DNA from: Streptomyces fuscigenes
GTDB taxonomy: Bacteria; Actinomycetota; Actinomycetes; Streptomycetales; Streptomycetaceae
Assembly (NCBI RefSeq): GCF_021556455.1
Contig: NZ_JAKGCV010000006.1
Location: 1-56,503, forward strand
Direction: 5' to 3'
Length of the DNA: 56,503 nt
Below are positions 17,107 through 26,486 of this stretch, piece after piece (the first letter of the stretch is position 1; the number at the start of each line of letters is the position of its first letter). Under the pieces are notes generated by a model. The model was given only the letters and a program-made list of their open reading frames with translations, had not been told where the DNA came from and made no database searches. A program made the position numbers and the translations under genes.

Positions 17107-20100
17107 GTGAGCGTGGACACGGTCGACGGACGGTTCCGGATCACGGGGATCGTGGGGCGCGGGAACATGGGCGAGGTGCACCGGGCCGAGGATCTCCGGG
17201 CCGCATCGGACTCCCCGCACCGCGAGGTGGCGGTCAAAACCGTGCTGCGAAGCCGTACCGGCATCGCGTTCGACGCATCGGGGTCCGGCAAGGAGGTGGA
17301 GCGTTTCCGCCGCGAAGTGCGGATCATGCGCATGCTCTCCAAAGGCCACCCGAACCTCACGCTGCTGATCGACGGCGGCGTCGACGAGACGGTAGGTGAC
17401 AACGGGCTGCCCTACCTGGCCATGGAGCTCCTCGACGGCAACCCGCTGGCCGACCTCATCGACGAGGAGCCCCAGCTCCCGGTGTCCTGGGTCGCCGCGC
17501 TCGGGGCGCAGATGTCCGGTGGACTCGCCGCCGCCCACACGGCCGGGGTGGTCCACCGCGACCTGAAGCCGGCCAACGTCATGCTCACCCGCGACGGCAC
17601 GGTGAAGATCCTCGACTTCGGCATGGGGTCGGTCGTCGACGACCCGGACCAGACGCGCCTCACCAGCACGGGAGTCAGCGTCGGCACGGCCCGCTACATG
17701 GCTCCGGAGCAGTTCCGTGCGGAACCTGTCTCCGCCTCCGCCGACCTGTACGCGCTCGGCTGCATCCTGTACGAACTGCTCATCGGACGGCCGCCGTTCT
17801 CTGCACGGACCGCATACGAGCTGTCCGAACAGCATCAGCACGAGCAGCCGCCGCAACTGAAGCTCGTACGCCCCGACCTGCCTGCGGAGCTGGTCCGGCT
17901 GGTGGACCGCCTCTTGGAGAAGGACGCGGAACTGCGGCCCGAGAACGCTGCTCTCGTCCGTGAGGCACTCGTCCCCCTGGCGTTCGCTCCGGACGACACG
18001 GCCGCCCTCCTCGCGCCGCACTGGCAGGCAATGGACCCGGTGGCGCGGCTGCGCACCCTGCTGTCCGAGCCCGCCCCCGCCTCGCCTGCGCCCGTGCCGC
18101 GCAGGGAGCCGCGTCTGCCGGAGGCCATGGACGTCTTCGGCATCCACGCCGACCTGATCAGTGAGTACGAGAACTTCACCAAGAGCGGCACGGTGATCCG
18201 GGACGCCCGGATCTCGGGGTTCGTCGAGGAGGACCTGGAAGCCAAGTCTCAGTGGCCCGACCCGTGGCTGTCGCTCAACCCGTTCTTCGCGGACGGCGGC
18301 CAGGTCACCGACCTCGTCAGGGACGGGATGCTGCACTCCCGCTGTGCGGAGATCTTCCAGGCGGGGAAGAAGAAGACCTCTCCCCGCCCCGACGGCAGGC
18401 CCCTGACCTTCCATCTCCACCAGCGTCAGGCAATCGAGGCGGCGCAGGCCGGGGACTCCTACGTCCTGACCACGGGCACCGGTTCGGGCAAGTCCCTGTC
18501 GTACATCGTGCCGATCGTGGACCGGGTCCTGAGGGAGCGCGAGGCGGCGGGAGGCGCGGGTGGCCGGGTGCGCGCAATCATCGTCTATCCGATGAACGCC
18601 CTCGCCAACTCCCAGCTGCTGGAGCTGGAGAAATACCTGAGCCACGGTTTCGGCGAGGGGCGCGAGCCTGTCACCTTCGCGCGCTACACCGGTCAGGAGT
18701 CCGAGGAGCAGCGTCGTGAACTGCGCAGGAACCCCCCGGACATCCTGCTGACCAACTACGTGATGCTGGAGCTGATGCTGACCCGGCCGGACGACCGTTC
18801 CAGCCTGATCCGCATGGCCGAGGGCCTGCAGTTCCTCGTCTTCGACGAGTTGCACACCTACCGGGGCCGGCAGGGCGCCGACGTGGCGTTCCTGATCCGA
18901 CGCGTCCGTGAGGCGTGTCGTGCCTCGGAGTCCCTCCAGTGCATCGGCACGTCGGCAACCATGTCGACCGAAGGGTCCTGGGAGGACCAGCAGCGGGAGG
19001 TGGCGAAGGTTGCGGGCCGTCTCTTCGGCACGACGCTGCTGCCGAAGAGGGTCATCGGGGAGACCCTGGTCCGCGCCACCGACGAGCCGCCGGAGACGGT
19101 GCCGGCGGAGCGCCTGCGGGTGCCCGCGGCTCCCCGTTCCTACGAATCACTGACGAAGGATTCGCTGGCCCGGTGGATCGAGTCCCGCTTCGGCCTGGAA
19201 CGCGAGGACGGGACGGGTCGGCTGCGCCGCTGCGCCCCTGCCACGGTCGAGCAGGCAGCGGCCGAGCTCACCGCGGCGTCCGGGGTGGGCGAGGAGAGGG
19301 TGCGTGAGGCGATCCGGACGACCTTGGAAGCGGGTGGGCAGGCGAAGCACCCGGTGACGGAACGGCCCCTGTTCGCCTTCCGGCTGCACCAGTTCCTCTC
19401 CAAGGGCGACACCGTCTACACGACGCTCGAGGATCCGCTCACCCGGCCGCTGACGCGCAGGTACCAGTTGGAGCAGCCGGACAGCGACGGCAAACCGCTC
19501 TTCCCGCTCTCCTTCTGCCGTGAGTGCGGCCAGGAGTACCTGCCCGTCTGGCGCATCGACGAGGGCGGCACCTTCCGCTACGAGCCGCGCCGGGACACGT
19601 CCGCCTCCGGTGGGCGCGACGGTGAGGGATATCTGTACCTGGGCATCCCCGGCGAGGACTACGAGTGGCCGGCCGACGCGCAGCGCGCCGTGGTCGAGAA
19701 GCGGCTCCCCGAGTCGTGGCTGGAGCGGGACGCGCAGGATGTGATGGTGGTCAAGAAGTCGTACGCCCACCGCCTGCCGAAGCGCGTCGTCGTGGACGGA
19801 CACGGCAACGAGTCCGGCGAGGGCCTGGCCGCGGCCTTCATCCCGGCGCCGTTCCTGTTCTGCGTCCACTGCCAGGTCTCCTACGAGCGGACGCGCGGCC
19901 TGGACTTCGCCCAACTGGCGACTCTGGCGCAGGAAGGACGTTCCTCGGCGACGTCCCTGATCTCGGCGTCGATCGTGAAGTCCCTCAGGGCGGTGCCCGC
20001 CCAGAGCCTCGGCAAGGAGGCCCGCAAGCTCCTCACCTTCGTCGACAACCGGCAGGACGCCTCGCTGCAGGCCGGCCACTTCAACGACTTCGCGCAGGTC

Positions 20101-23100
20101 ACGCAGTTGCGTGGCGCGCTGTACCAGGCCGCGCTGCGGGCGGGTGACGAGGGGCTGCAACACGAGGACCTCGCCGAAGCCGTCACCGGGGTGATGGGGC
20201 TCTCGCCCCGCGACTACGGTGCCGGTGGGGAGCTGGCGCCGTCCATGGAGCGGCGGGCCGCCAAGGCGTTCCGGGATGTCGTCGGGTACCGCCTCTACCG
20301 TGACCTGGAGCGCGGCTGGCGCGTCACGATGCCGAACCTGGAGCAGACGGGGCTGCTGCGCATCGACTACGCCGACCTGCCCTGGCTCGCCGGGCAGGAC
20401 GAGCGCTGGAGCGGCGCGCACGCGGCGCTGCGCGGCGCCGACCCGGCGCTGCGGGAAGAGGTCGCCCGCGCTCTGCTCGATCACATGCGGCGCGCACTCG
20501 CCATCGATGTGCAGTACTTCCGCGACGACTTCGACACCCTGCAACGGGCGAGCGAGGAGCGGCTCGGCGGGCCCTGGGTGCTGGGCGAGAGCGACCGGCC
20601 GGCCGTGGGCACCGCGTACCCGTACGGGTCGCGGCCCGGCATGGAGCGTTCTGCTCTGTTCCTGTCGGCTCGCGGCAAGTTCGGCAAGTACCTCAGGCGG
20701 AACATGCCCGCTCTGCGCGACCTTCCGGTCAGTGACGTCCAGAAGGTGATCGAGGATCTGCTGACGGTGCTGCGGAAGACCAACCTGGTCAGTGAGGTCG
20801 AGGTGGTTCCGGAACGCTCCGGCCCTGCCTTCCGCCGCCGGGTCGCCGACAGGCGTACCGGTTTCCGGGTCTCGGCCGCCGCCCTGATCTGGCGGGCCGG
20901 CGACGGGGTGCGGGGCAGCGTAGACCCGCTGGCGCGCACGTACAGCCGTGGCGAGGGCCCGAGGGTCAACCCGTTCTTCCGCGATCTGTACCGGACGGCG
21001 GCCGCCGAGCTGGCCGGCCTGTTCGCCCGGGAACACACCGCACAGGTCACCCCGGAGGACCGGCTGCGCCGCGAGGAGGAGTTCCGTACGGCGGAACTGC
21101 CTCTGCTGTACTGCTCGCCGACCATGGAGCTGGGGGTGGACATCTCCTCACTCAACGCCGTGCTCATGCGCAACGTCCCGCCGACTCCGGCGAACTACGC
21201 CCAGCGCTCCGGCCGGGCGGGCCGCAGCGGTCAGCCCGCGCTCGTGACCACGTACTGCGCGACGGGCAACAGCCATGACCAGTACTACTTCCGCCGCTCC
21301 GAGGAGATGGTCTCGGGGCAGGTCGCACCGCCACGGCTGGACCTCGCCAACGAGGACCTGGTCCGCTCGCACCTTCAGGGCATCTGGCTGGCCGAGACGG
21401 GCATGAAGCTGGGTTCCGCGATCCCCGACGTCGTGGACGTCGCCTACGATCCTGACGCGGGTGACCGCCCCGACCCGCGTATGGAGCTGCCGCTTCTGCC
21501 CCACATCCGCGACCTGGCCCTGGACGAGGACGCCCGCCGACGTGCTGTCGCCGCCGCTCGGACCGTACTGGCCCCACTGATCAGTACCTTCCAGGAGACC
21601 ACCTGGTGGTACGACGAGTGGATCGAGGACCGCGTCGAGCGGGCGCCGGACAAGTTCGACGCCGCCTTCGACCGGTGGCGCCAGCTGTTCCGGGCGGCCG
21701 TCATCGACCAGTACGAGCAGAACAGGCGCGTCGTCGACCACACCCTGTCCCCGGGCCAGCAGGGCCAGGCCCGCTCCCGGCGCCGCGAGGCCGAGACGCA
21801 GACGAACCTGCTGCTGAACCGCTCCAGCGACAACAAGTCGGTGATGAGCGACTTCGGTCCGTACCGCTATCTGGCGTCCGAGGGATTCCTGCCCGGCTAC
21901 AGCTTCCCGCGACTCCCGCTGGCCGCGTACATCCCGCGCTCCGGCAACCGCCGCAACGCCGACGGCGACTACCTCCAGCGCCCCCGGTTCCTGGCGATCC
22001 GCGAGTTCGGCCCGGGCGCCCTGATCTACCACGAGGGCGCGCGCTACCAGGTGACACGGGTCCAGATGCCCCCGGACGCCTCGGGCGACCTGGCGACGGC
22101 GGAGGCACGGCGCTGCGAGGGCTGCGGATACCACTACGACGTGCAGGCGGGCACCGATATCTGCACGATGTGCCGCGAGCCGCTGAGGGCCGGGACGAAG
22201 CGCACCCACCTGCTCCACCTGCACACCGTGTACACCACCCCTCGTGAGCGGATCTCCTCCGACGAGGAGGAGCGCCGCCGGGCCGGCTTCCGCCTGGAGA
22301 CCTCCTACGCCTTCCAGGACCACGGCGCCCGCAAAGGACGCCTGACCTCCCATGTGGCCGAGGTGAGCGGGACACCGGTACTCGACCTGGACTACGGCGA
22401 CTCGGCGACCGTCCGCATCACCAACCTCGGACGGGTCCGGGACAAGCCGGGCGAGCCGGACGGCTACTGGCTGGATCTCGGTGACGGACGCTGGCTCAAC
22501 GACCGGGCCGCCGCCGACGCGATCGAGGGCACCGGCATGCCCGTGGTCGACGAGGACGGCAACGAGAAGCGCCGCAAGAGGCGGGTCCTCCCGTACGTGG
22601 AGGACCGGCGCAACATCCTCGTCCTCACCCTGGACGAGCCGCAGCCCGAACCGGTGGCCCTGTCGTTCCTGTACGCGCTGGAGCGGGGCATCGAGGCCGC
22701 GTTCGAGCTGGAGGACTCGGAGCTGACGGCGGAACTGCTACCGCCGGACGGCGGCCCGTACCGCCGCATGCTCTTCACGGAGGCCGCCGAGGGCGGTGCG
22801 GGCGTGCTGCGCAGGATCCAGCACGACAAGGAAGCACTGGCCCTTGCCGCCCGGACCGCCCTGGACATCTGCCACTTCGATCCCGAGACGGGCGAGGACC
22901 AGGGGGGTCCGTCGGAGGGCGAGAAGTGCGCCCGCGGCTGCTACGCGTGCCTGCTCACCTACGGCAACCAGACGCACCACCGCAGCCTGAGCCGGCACGC
23001 CGCCCGCCCACTGCTGCTCCGGCTGGCCGCCTCCCTCACCGAGCGGGAGGACCGCGGCGAGTCCCGCAGCGAGCAGTTCCACCGGCTCGCCCGGGAGATG

Positions 23101-23472
23101 AGGGGTGCCGCCGCCGAGGGGCCCGGCGCCGAGCCCATCACCGTCCCGACGGCGCTGGAGGCCGATCTCGCGGCCCTCGTCGCCGCCGGCGACCTGCTCG
23201 GCTGGCTCAAGGCCAAGGGCTACCGCCAGCCGGACGAGGTCAACACCGTCGTGGAGCAGGCCGACGCGCGCCCCGACCTCGTCTTCCGTCTGGAGGGCGC
23301 CAATCTCGCGGTGTTCGTCGACCTCCCCGGCCACGAGGCCGATTCGACCCGCGACATGGACGCCCGCTACCGCCTGGAGGACGCGGGCTGGGACGTCCTG
23401 TCCTTCCCGGTGGACGCCGACTGGGACGCCATCGTGGACCTCCATGCCTCCTCCTACTTCCACACCCGTTGA
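17107..23472 (+). CDS. Kinase-helicase-DUF1998 fusion, DISARM-like
   Basis: 2121 residues, fusing four parts. (1) Ser/Thr kinase, about 10-290, with a complete active site: glycine loop GRGNMGEV 17-24, Lys44, Glu70, HRD 150-152 with Lys154 and Asn157, DFG 170-172, APE at 199-201. (2) DEAD-type helicase: Walker A GTGSGKS 457-463, box II DELH 580-583, TSAT at 615-618, and a C-lobe with MELGVDISSLNAV and QRSGRAGRSGQ. (3) Zinc region and DUF1998: paired cysteines (CRECG, CVHC, CEGCG, CTMC) and a final four-Cys set, C..KCARGCYAC. (4) A nuclease-like tail (RPDLVF, VFVDLPGH, GWDVLSFPVD). Helicase plus DUF1998 corresponds to DrmA/DrmB of DISARM or to MrfA; the kinase recalls PglW. First gene of the operon, start GTG. 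Predicted role: phosphorylation-controlled DNA translocation in phage defence. Confidence 0.88.
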   Translation: MSVDTVDGRFRITGIVGRGNMGEVHRAEDLRAASDSPHREVAVKTVLRSRTGIAFDASGSGKEVERFRREVRIMRMLSKGHPNLTLLIDGGVDETVGDNGLPYLAMELLDGNPLADLIDEEPQLPVSWVAALGAQMSGGLAAAHTAGVVHRDLKPANVMLTRDGTVKILDFGMGSVVDDPDQTRLTSTGVSVGTARYMAPEQFRAEPVSASADLYALGCILYELLIGRPPFSARTAYELSEQHQHEQPPQLKLVRPDLPAELVRLVDRLLEKDAELRPENAALVREALVPLAFAPDDTAALLAPHWQAMDPVARLRTLLSEPAPASPAPVPRREPRLPEAMDVFGIHADLISEYENFTKSGTVIRDARISGFVEEDLEAKSQWPDPWLSLNPFFADGGQVTDLVRDGMLHSRCAEIFQAGKKKTSPRPDGRPLTFHLHQRQAIEAAQAGDSYVLTTGTGSGKSLSYIVPIVDRVLREREAAGGAGGRVRAIIVYPMNALANSQLLELEKYLSHGFGEGREPVTFARYTGQESEEQRRELRRNPPDILLTNYVMLELMLTRPDDRSSLIRMAEGLQFLVFDELHTYRGRQGADVAFLIRRVREACRASESLQCIGTSATMSTEGSWEDQQREVAKVAGRLFGTTLLPKRVIGETLVRATDEPPETVPAERLRVPAAPRSYESLTKDSLARWIESRFGLEREDGTGRLRRCAPATVEQAAAELTAASGVGEERVREAIRTTLEAGGQAKHPVTERPLFAFRLHQFLSKGDTVYTTLEDPLTRPLTRRYQLEQPDSDGKPLFPLSFCRECGQEYLPVWRIDEGGTFRYEPRRDTSASGGRDGEGYLYLGIPGEDYEWPADAQRAVVEKRLPESWLERDAQDVMVVKKSYAHRLPKRVVVDGHGNESGEGLAAAFIPAPFLFCVHCQVSYERTRGLDFAQLATLAQEGRSSATSLISASIVKSLRAVPAQSLGKEARKLLTFVDNRQDASLQAGHFNDFAQVTQLRGALYQAALRAGDEGLQHEDLAEAVTGVMGLSPRDYGAGGELAPSMERRAAKAFRDVVGYRLYRDLERGWRVTMPNLEQTGLLRIDYADLPWLAGQDERWSGAHAALRGADPALREEVARALLDHMRRALAIDVQYFRDDFDTLQRASEERLGGPWVLGESDRPAVGTAYPYGSRPGMERSALFLSARGKFGKYLRRNMPALRDLPVSDVQKVIEDLLTVLRKTNLVSEVEVVPERSGPAFRRRVADRRTGFRVSAAALIWRAGDGVRGSVDPLARTYSRGEGPRVNPFFRDLYRTAAAELAGLFAREHTAQVTPEDRLRREEEFRTAELPLLYCSPTMELGVDISSLNAVLMRNVPPTPANYAQRSGRAGRSGQPALVTTYCATGNSHDQYYFRRSEEMVSGQVAPPRLDLANEDLVRSHLQGIWLAETGMKLGSAIPDVVDVAYDPDAGDRPDPRMELPLLPHIRDLALDEDARRRAVAAARTVLAPLISTFQETTWWYDEWIEDRVERAPDKFDAAFDRWRQLFRAAVIDQYEQNRRVVDHTLSPGQQGQARSRRREAETQTNLLLNRSSDNKSVMSDFGPYRYLASEGFLPGYSFPRLPLAAYIPRSGNRRNADGDYLQRPRFLAIREFGPGALIYHEGARYQVTRVQMPPDASGDLATAEARRCEGCGYHYDVQAGTDICTMCREPLRAGTKRTHLLHLHTVYTTPRERISSDEEERRRAGFRLETSYAFQDHGARKGRLTSHVAEVSGTPVLDLDYGDSATVRITNLGRVRDKPGEPDGYWLDLGDGRWLNDRAAADAIEGTGMPVVDEDGNEKRRKRRVLPYVEDRRNILVLTLDEPQPEPVALSFLYALERGIEAAFELEDSELTAELLPPDGGPYRRMLFTEAAEGGAGVLRRIQHDKEALALAARTALDICHFDPETGEDQGGPSEGEKCARGCYACLLTYGNQTHHRSLSRHAARPLLLRLAASLTEREDRGESRSEQFHRLAREMRGAAAEGPGAEPITVPTALEADLAALVAAGDLLGWLKAKGYRQPDEVNTVVEQADARPDLVFRLEGANLAVFVDLPGHEADSTRDMDARYRLEDAGWDVLSFPVDADWDAIVDLHASSYFHTR

Positions 23473-23510
23473 CGTCCGCCGCATCCGACCCCAAGGAACC
23501 GAGGAATCTC

Positions 23511-26486
23511 ATGAGCCTCACGTACACCGCCGGTTCGCTGGTCGCCGCCCGCGGCCGTGAATGGGTGGTGCTGCCCGAGAGCGCCGCCGACATGCTGGTG
23601 TTGCGCCCTCTGGGCGGGAGCGAGGACGACGTCGCCGCGGTGTTCCCCGCGTTCGAGGAGGTGCGGCCCGCCGAGTTCGCCGCACCGAGCGCGGCCGACC
23701 TCGGCGACCAGCGCGCCGCCGGCCTGCTGCGCACGGCGCTGCGCGTCGGCTTCCGCTCGGGGGCCGGCCCCTTCCGTTCCCTGGCGTCGATCGCCGTGGA
23801 GCCCCGCGCCTACCAGCTCGTCCCGCTGCTGATGGCGCTCCGCCAGTCCACTGTGCGCCTGCTGATCTCCGACGACGTCGGCATCGGCAAGACCGTCGAG
23901 GCGGGACTGATCGCCAAGGAGCTGCTCGCGCAGGGCGAGGCGAGCCGGCTGGCCGTGCTGTGCTCGCCGGCGCTCGCCGAGCAGTGGCAGGGCGAGCTGC
24001 GGGAGAAGTTCGGCATCGAGGCCGAGCTGGTCCTCGCCTCCACGGTCTCCCGTCTCGAACGTGCCCTGGAGCTGGGCCAGTCCCTCTTCGACCGGCATCC
24101 GTTCACCATCATCTCGACGGACTTCATCAAGTCGACCCGCCACCGCGAGGACTTCGTACGGCACTGCCCGGACCTCGTCATCGTCGACGAGGCCCACAGC
24201 TGCGTCGCGGCCGACGACGCGCAGGGGGCTGCCTCGTCCTCACCGGCCTCGCACCAGCTCCGCTACGAACTGCTCCGCAGGATCTCCGCTAACGCCGACC
24301 GCCATCTGCTGCTGCTGACCGCGACCCCGCACTCAGGCAAGGAGTCGGCGTTCCGCAACCTGCTCGGCCTGGTGCGCCCCGAACTGGCGTCGCTCGACCT
24401 GGACGAGCCGGCCGGACGAGCAGCTCTCGCCGAGCATTTCGTGGCCCGCAAGCGTGCCGACGTCCGCTCCTACCTCACCACCGAGGACGGCCTGGCGGAC
24501 GACTCGCTGGCCGAGCGGACCGCGTTCCCGTCCGACCGCTGGACCAAGGACGAGCCGTACAAGCTGACGCCCGCCTACCGGGCCCTGCTCGACGACGCCA
24601 TCGCCTACGCCAGGGACCGCGTCCAGGCCGCCGGGGAGCAGGGCGGGCGCGAGGCCCGTATCGCCTGGTGGTCGGTGATCGCGCTGCTGCGCTCAATGGT
24701 CTCCTCCCCGGCCGCCGCCGCCCAGACCCTGAAGACGCGCTCCGAGTCCGCCGCGGCCCGCACCGCCCGGGAGGCGGACCTGCTGGGGGCCCCGGTGTCC
24801 GCCGACTCCGCGGACAGCGACCGGCTGGAGGGCATGGACGTGGCGCCTGGGGCCGCCGAGACGGAGGAGGCCGGCGCCCGGCTGCTCGAACTCGCCGAAC
24901 GCGCCAGCCAGCTCACAGGACCCGCGGAGGACGCGAAACTGAAGGCGCTGACCCGCCACCTCAAGGGCCTCGTCGCCGACGGCTACCACCCGATCGTCTT
25001 CTGCCGGTACATCCCGACCGCCGAGTACCTGCGCGAACAGCTGGACGGCAAGCTCGGCAAGAAGACGAAGGTCGCGGCCGTGACCGGCACGCTCTCCCCG
25101 CAGCAGCGGCTGGAGCGCGTCGAACAGCTCGGCGCCGCCTCCTCGGAGGAGGCCGGCGACCCGGCCGTACGCCGCGTGCTGATCGCCACCGACTGCCTCT
25201 CCGAGGGCGTCAACCTCCAGCACCACTTCGACGCCGTAGTCCACTACGACCTGGCCTGGAACCCGACCCGCCACGACCAGCGCGAGGGCCGTGTCGACCG
25301 CTACGGGCAAAAGCGGGACCAGGTGCGGGTCATCACCATGTTCGGCGAGGACAACGGCATCGACGGCAAGGTTCTGGAGGTCCTGTTCGCCAAACACCGG
25401 CAGATCAAGAAGGACCTCGGCATCTCCGTCTCCGTGCCCGACGAGACCGCCTCGGGCGTCACCGACGCGGTGGTGGAGTGGCTGCTGCTGCACGGCCGGC
25501 AGGGCAGCCAGGAGTCCCTGTTCGACCTCGACGGCCACCAGGAGTCGTTCGACCGGATCGACCGGGAGTGGAGCTCGGCCGCCGAGCGGGAGACCACCTC
25601 CCGCTCCCGCTATGCCCAGCGCGCAATCCACCCCGAGGAGGTGGCCCGCGAGGTCGCCGCCGTACGCGCCGCCCTCGGCGGCGCCGGCGAGGTCCGCGAC
25701 TTCGCCCTGGAGGCGCTGCGCGGGCTGGACGCGCTCGTGCGTGACCCGCGCGACGGCAGCGGCGACTTCACCGCGCAGGTCGGCGGCACCCCGGCGGGTC
25801 TTCGCGACGCGCTCGCCGCCACCCTCGGCGGCCGGCTCGTCGAGGAGGACCGCGAGATCCCCTTCCGCGCCACTCCGGCGATCGCGCGCGGCGAGGCGGC
25901 CCTCGTCCGCACCGACCCGGCGATCGGCGCGGTCGCCTCGTACGTCCTGGACTCGGCGCTCGACCCGAACGCGCCCGGCCCCCGGCCGGCCCGCCGCTGC
26001 GGTGTGGTGACCACGGACGCGGTCGCCATCCGCACGACGCTCCTGCTGGTCCGCTACCGCTTCCACCTCACCCTGCCCTCCCGCAGCGGCGAACGCCAAC
26101 TGGTCGCCGAGGACGCCCGGCTGCTCGCCTACGAGGGCGCCCCGTCCCGCGCCCGCTGGCTGGACGACGAAGCAGCCGCCGCGCTCGTCGCGGCTCTCGC
26201 GACCGCGAACACGCACGAGCAGCTGGCCCGCAACCAGATCACCCGCGCCCTGGACGGCCTGCCCGACCTCTCCGGGCACCTGACGGAGTACGGCAAGGGC
26301 CTCGCCGCTGAGCTCGACGCCTCGCACCGCCGGGTCCGCAAGGCCAACGAGGAGATCGTCCGCGGCCTGAAGGTCGTCCCGCAGGAACCGGCGGACGTCC
26401 TCGGCGTCTACGTCTACCTGCCGCACCAACCCGCCGCCGGGGCCTCCCCCGCCCCTGCCGCCACCGTCACGGGAGCCGAAGCCTGA
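23511..26486 (+). CDS. SNF2-family ATPase, DrmD-like
   Basis: 991 residues. SNF2/RapA-type DNA translocase: Walker A DDVGIGKT (121-128), box II DEAH at 226-229, and a C-lobe with ATDCLSEGVNLQHHFDAVVH and HDQREGRVDRYGQ. The N-terminal ~95 residues and C-terminal ~350 residues are accessory regions. Class 1 DISARM encodes a SNF2-like protein, DrmD, next to the adenine methylase DrmMI; this gene is 38 bases after the kinase-helicase gene (GAGGAA ribosome site) and overlaps the methylase gene by one base (TGATG), the same pairing. It probably remodels or translocates on DNA as part of the same complex. Confidence 0.88.
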   Translation: MSLTYTAGSLVAARGREWVVLPESAADMLVLRPLGGSEDDVAAVFPAFEEVRPAEFAAPSAADLGDQRAAGLLRTALRVGFRSGAGPFRSLASIAVEPRAYQLVPLLMALRQSTVRLLISDDVGIGKTVEAGLIAKELLAQGEASRLAVLCSPALAEQWQGELREKFGIEAELVLASTVSRLERALELGQSLFDRHPFTIISTDFIKSTRHREDFVRHCPDLVIVDEAHSCVAADDAQGAASSSPASHQLRYELLRRISANADRHLLLLTATPHSGKESAFRNLLGLVRPELASLDLDEPAGRAALAEHFVARKRADVRSYLTTEDGLADDSLAERTAFPSDRWTKDEPYKLTPAYRALLDDAIAYARDRVQAAGEQGGREARIAWWSVIALLRSMVSSPAAAAQTLKTRSESAAARTAREADLLGAPVSADSADSDRLEGMDVAPGAAETEEAGARLLELAERASQLTGPAEDAKLKALTRHLKGLVADGYHPIVFCRYIPTAEYLREQLDGKLGKKTKVAAVTGTLSPQQRLERVEQLGAASSEEAGDPAVRRVLIATDCLSEGVNLQHHFDAVVHYDLAWNPTRHDQREGRVDRYGQKRDQVRVITMFGEDNGIDGKVLEVLFAKHRQIKKDLGISVSVPDETASGVTDAVVEWLLLHGRQGSQESLFDLDGHQESFDRIDREWSSAAERETTSRSRYAQRAIHPEEVAREVAAVRAALGGAGEVRDFALEALRGLDALVRDPRDGSGDFTAQVGGTPAGLRDALAATLGGRLVEEDREIPFRATPAIARGEAALVRTDPAIGAVASYVLDSALDPNAPGPRPARRCGVVTTDAVAIRTTLLLVRYRFHLTLPSRSGERQLVAEDARLLAYEGAPSRARWLDDEAAAALVAALATANTHEQLARNQITRALDGLPDLSGHLTEYGKGLAAELDASHRRVRKANEEIVRGLKVVPQEPADVLGVYVYLPHQPAAGASPAPAATVTGAEA

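Noticed and set aside
17065..18855. Minus-strand 596-residue frame opposite the kinase-helicase
   Set aside because: Composition is that of a shadow frame; kinase motifs in the plus frame are decisive.
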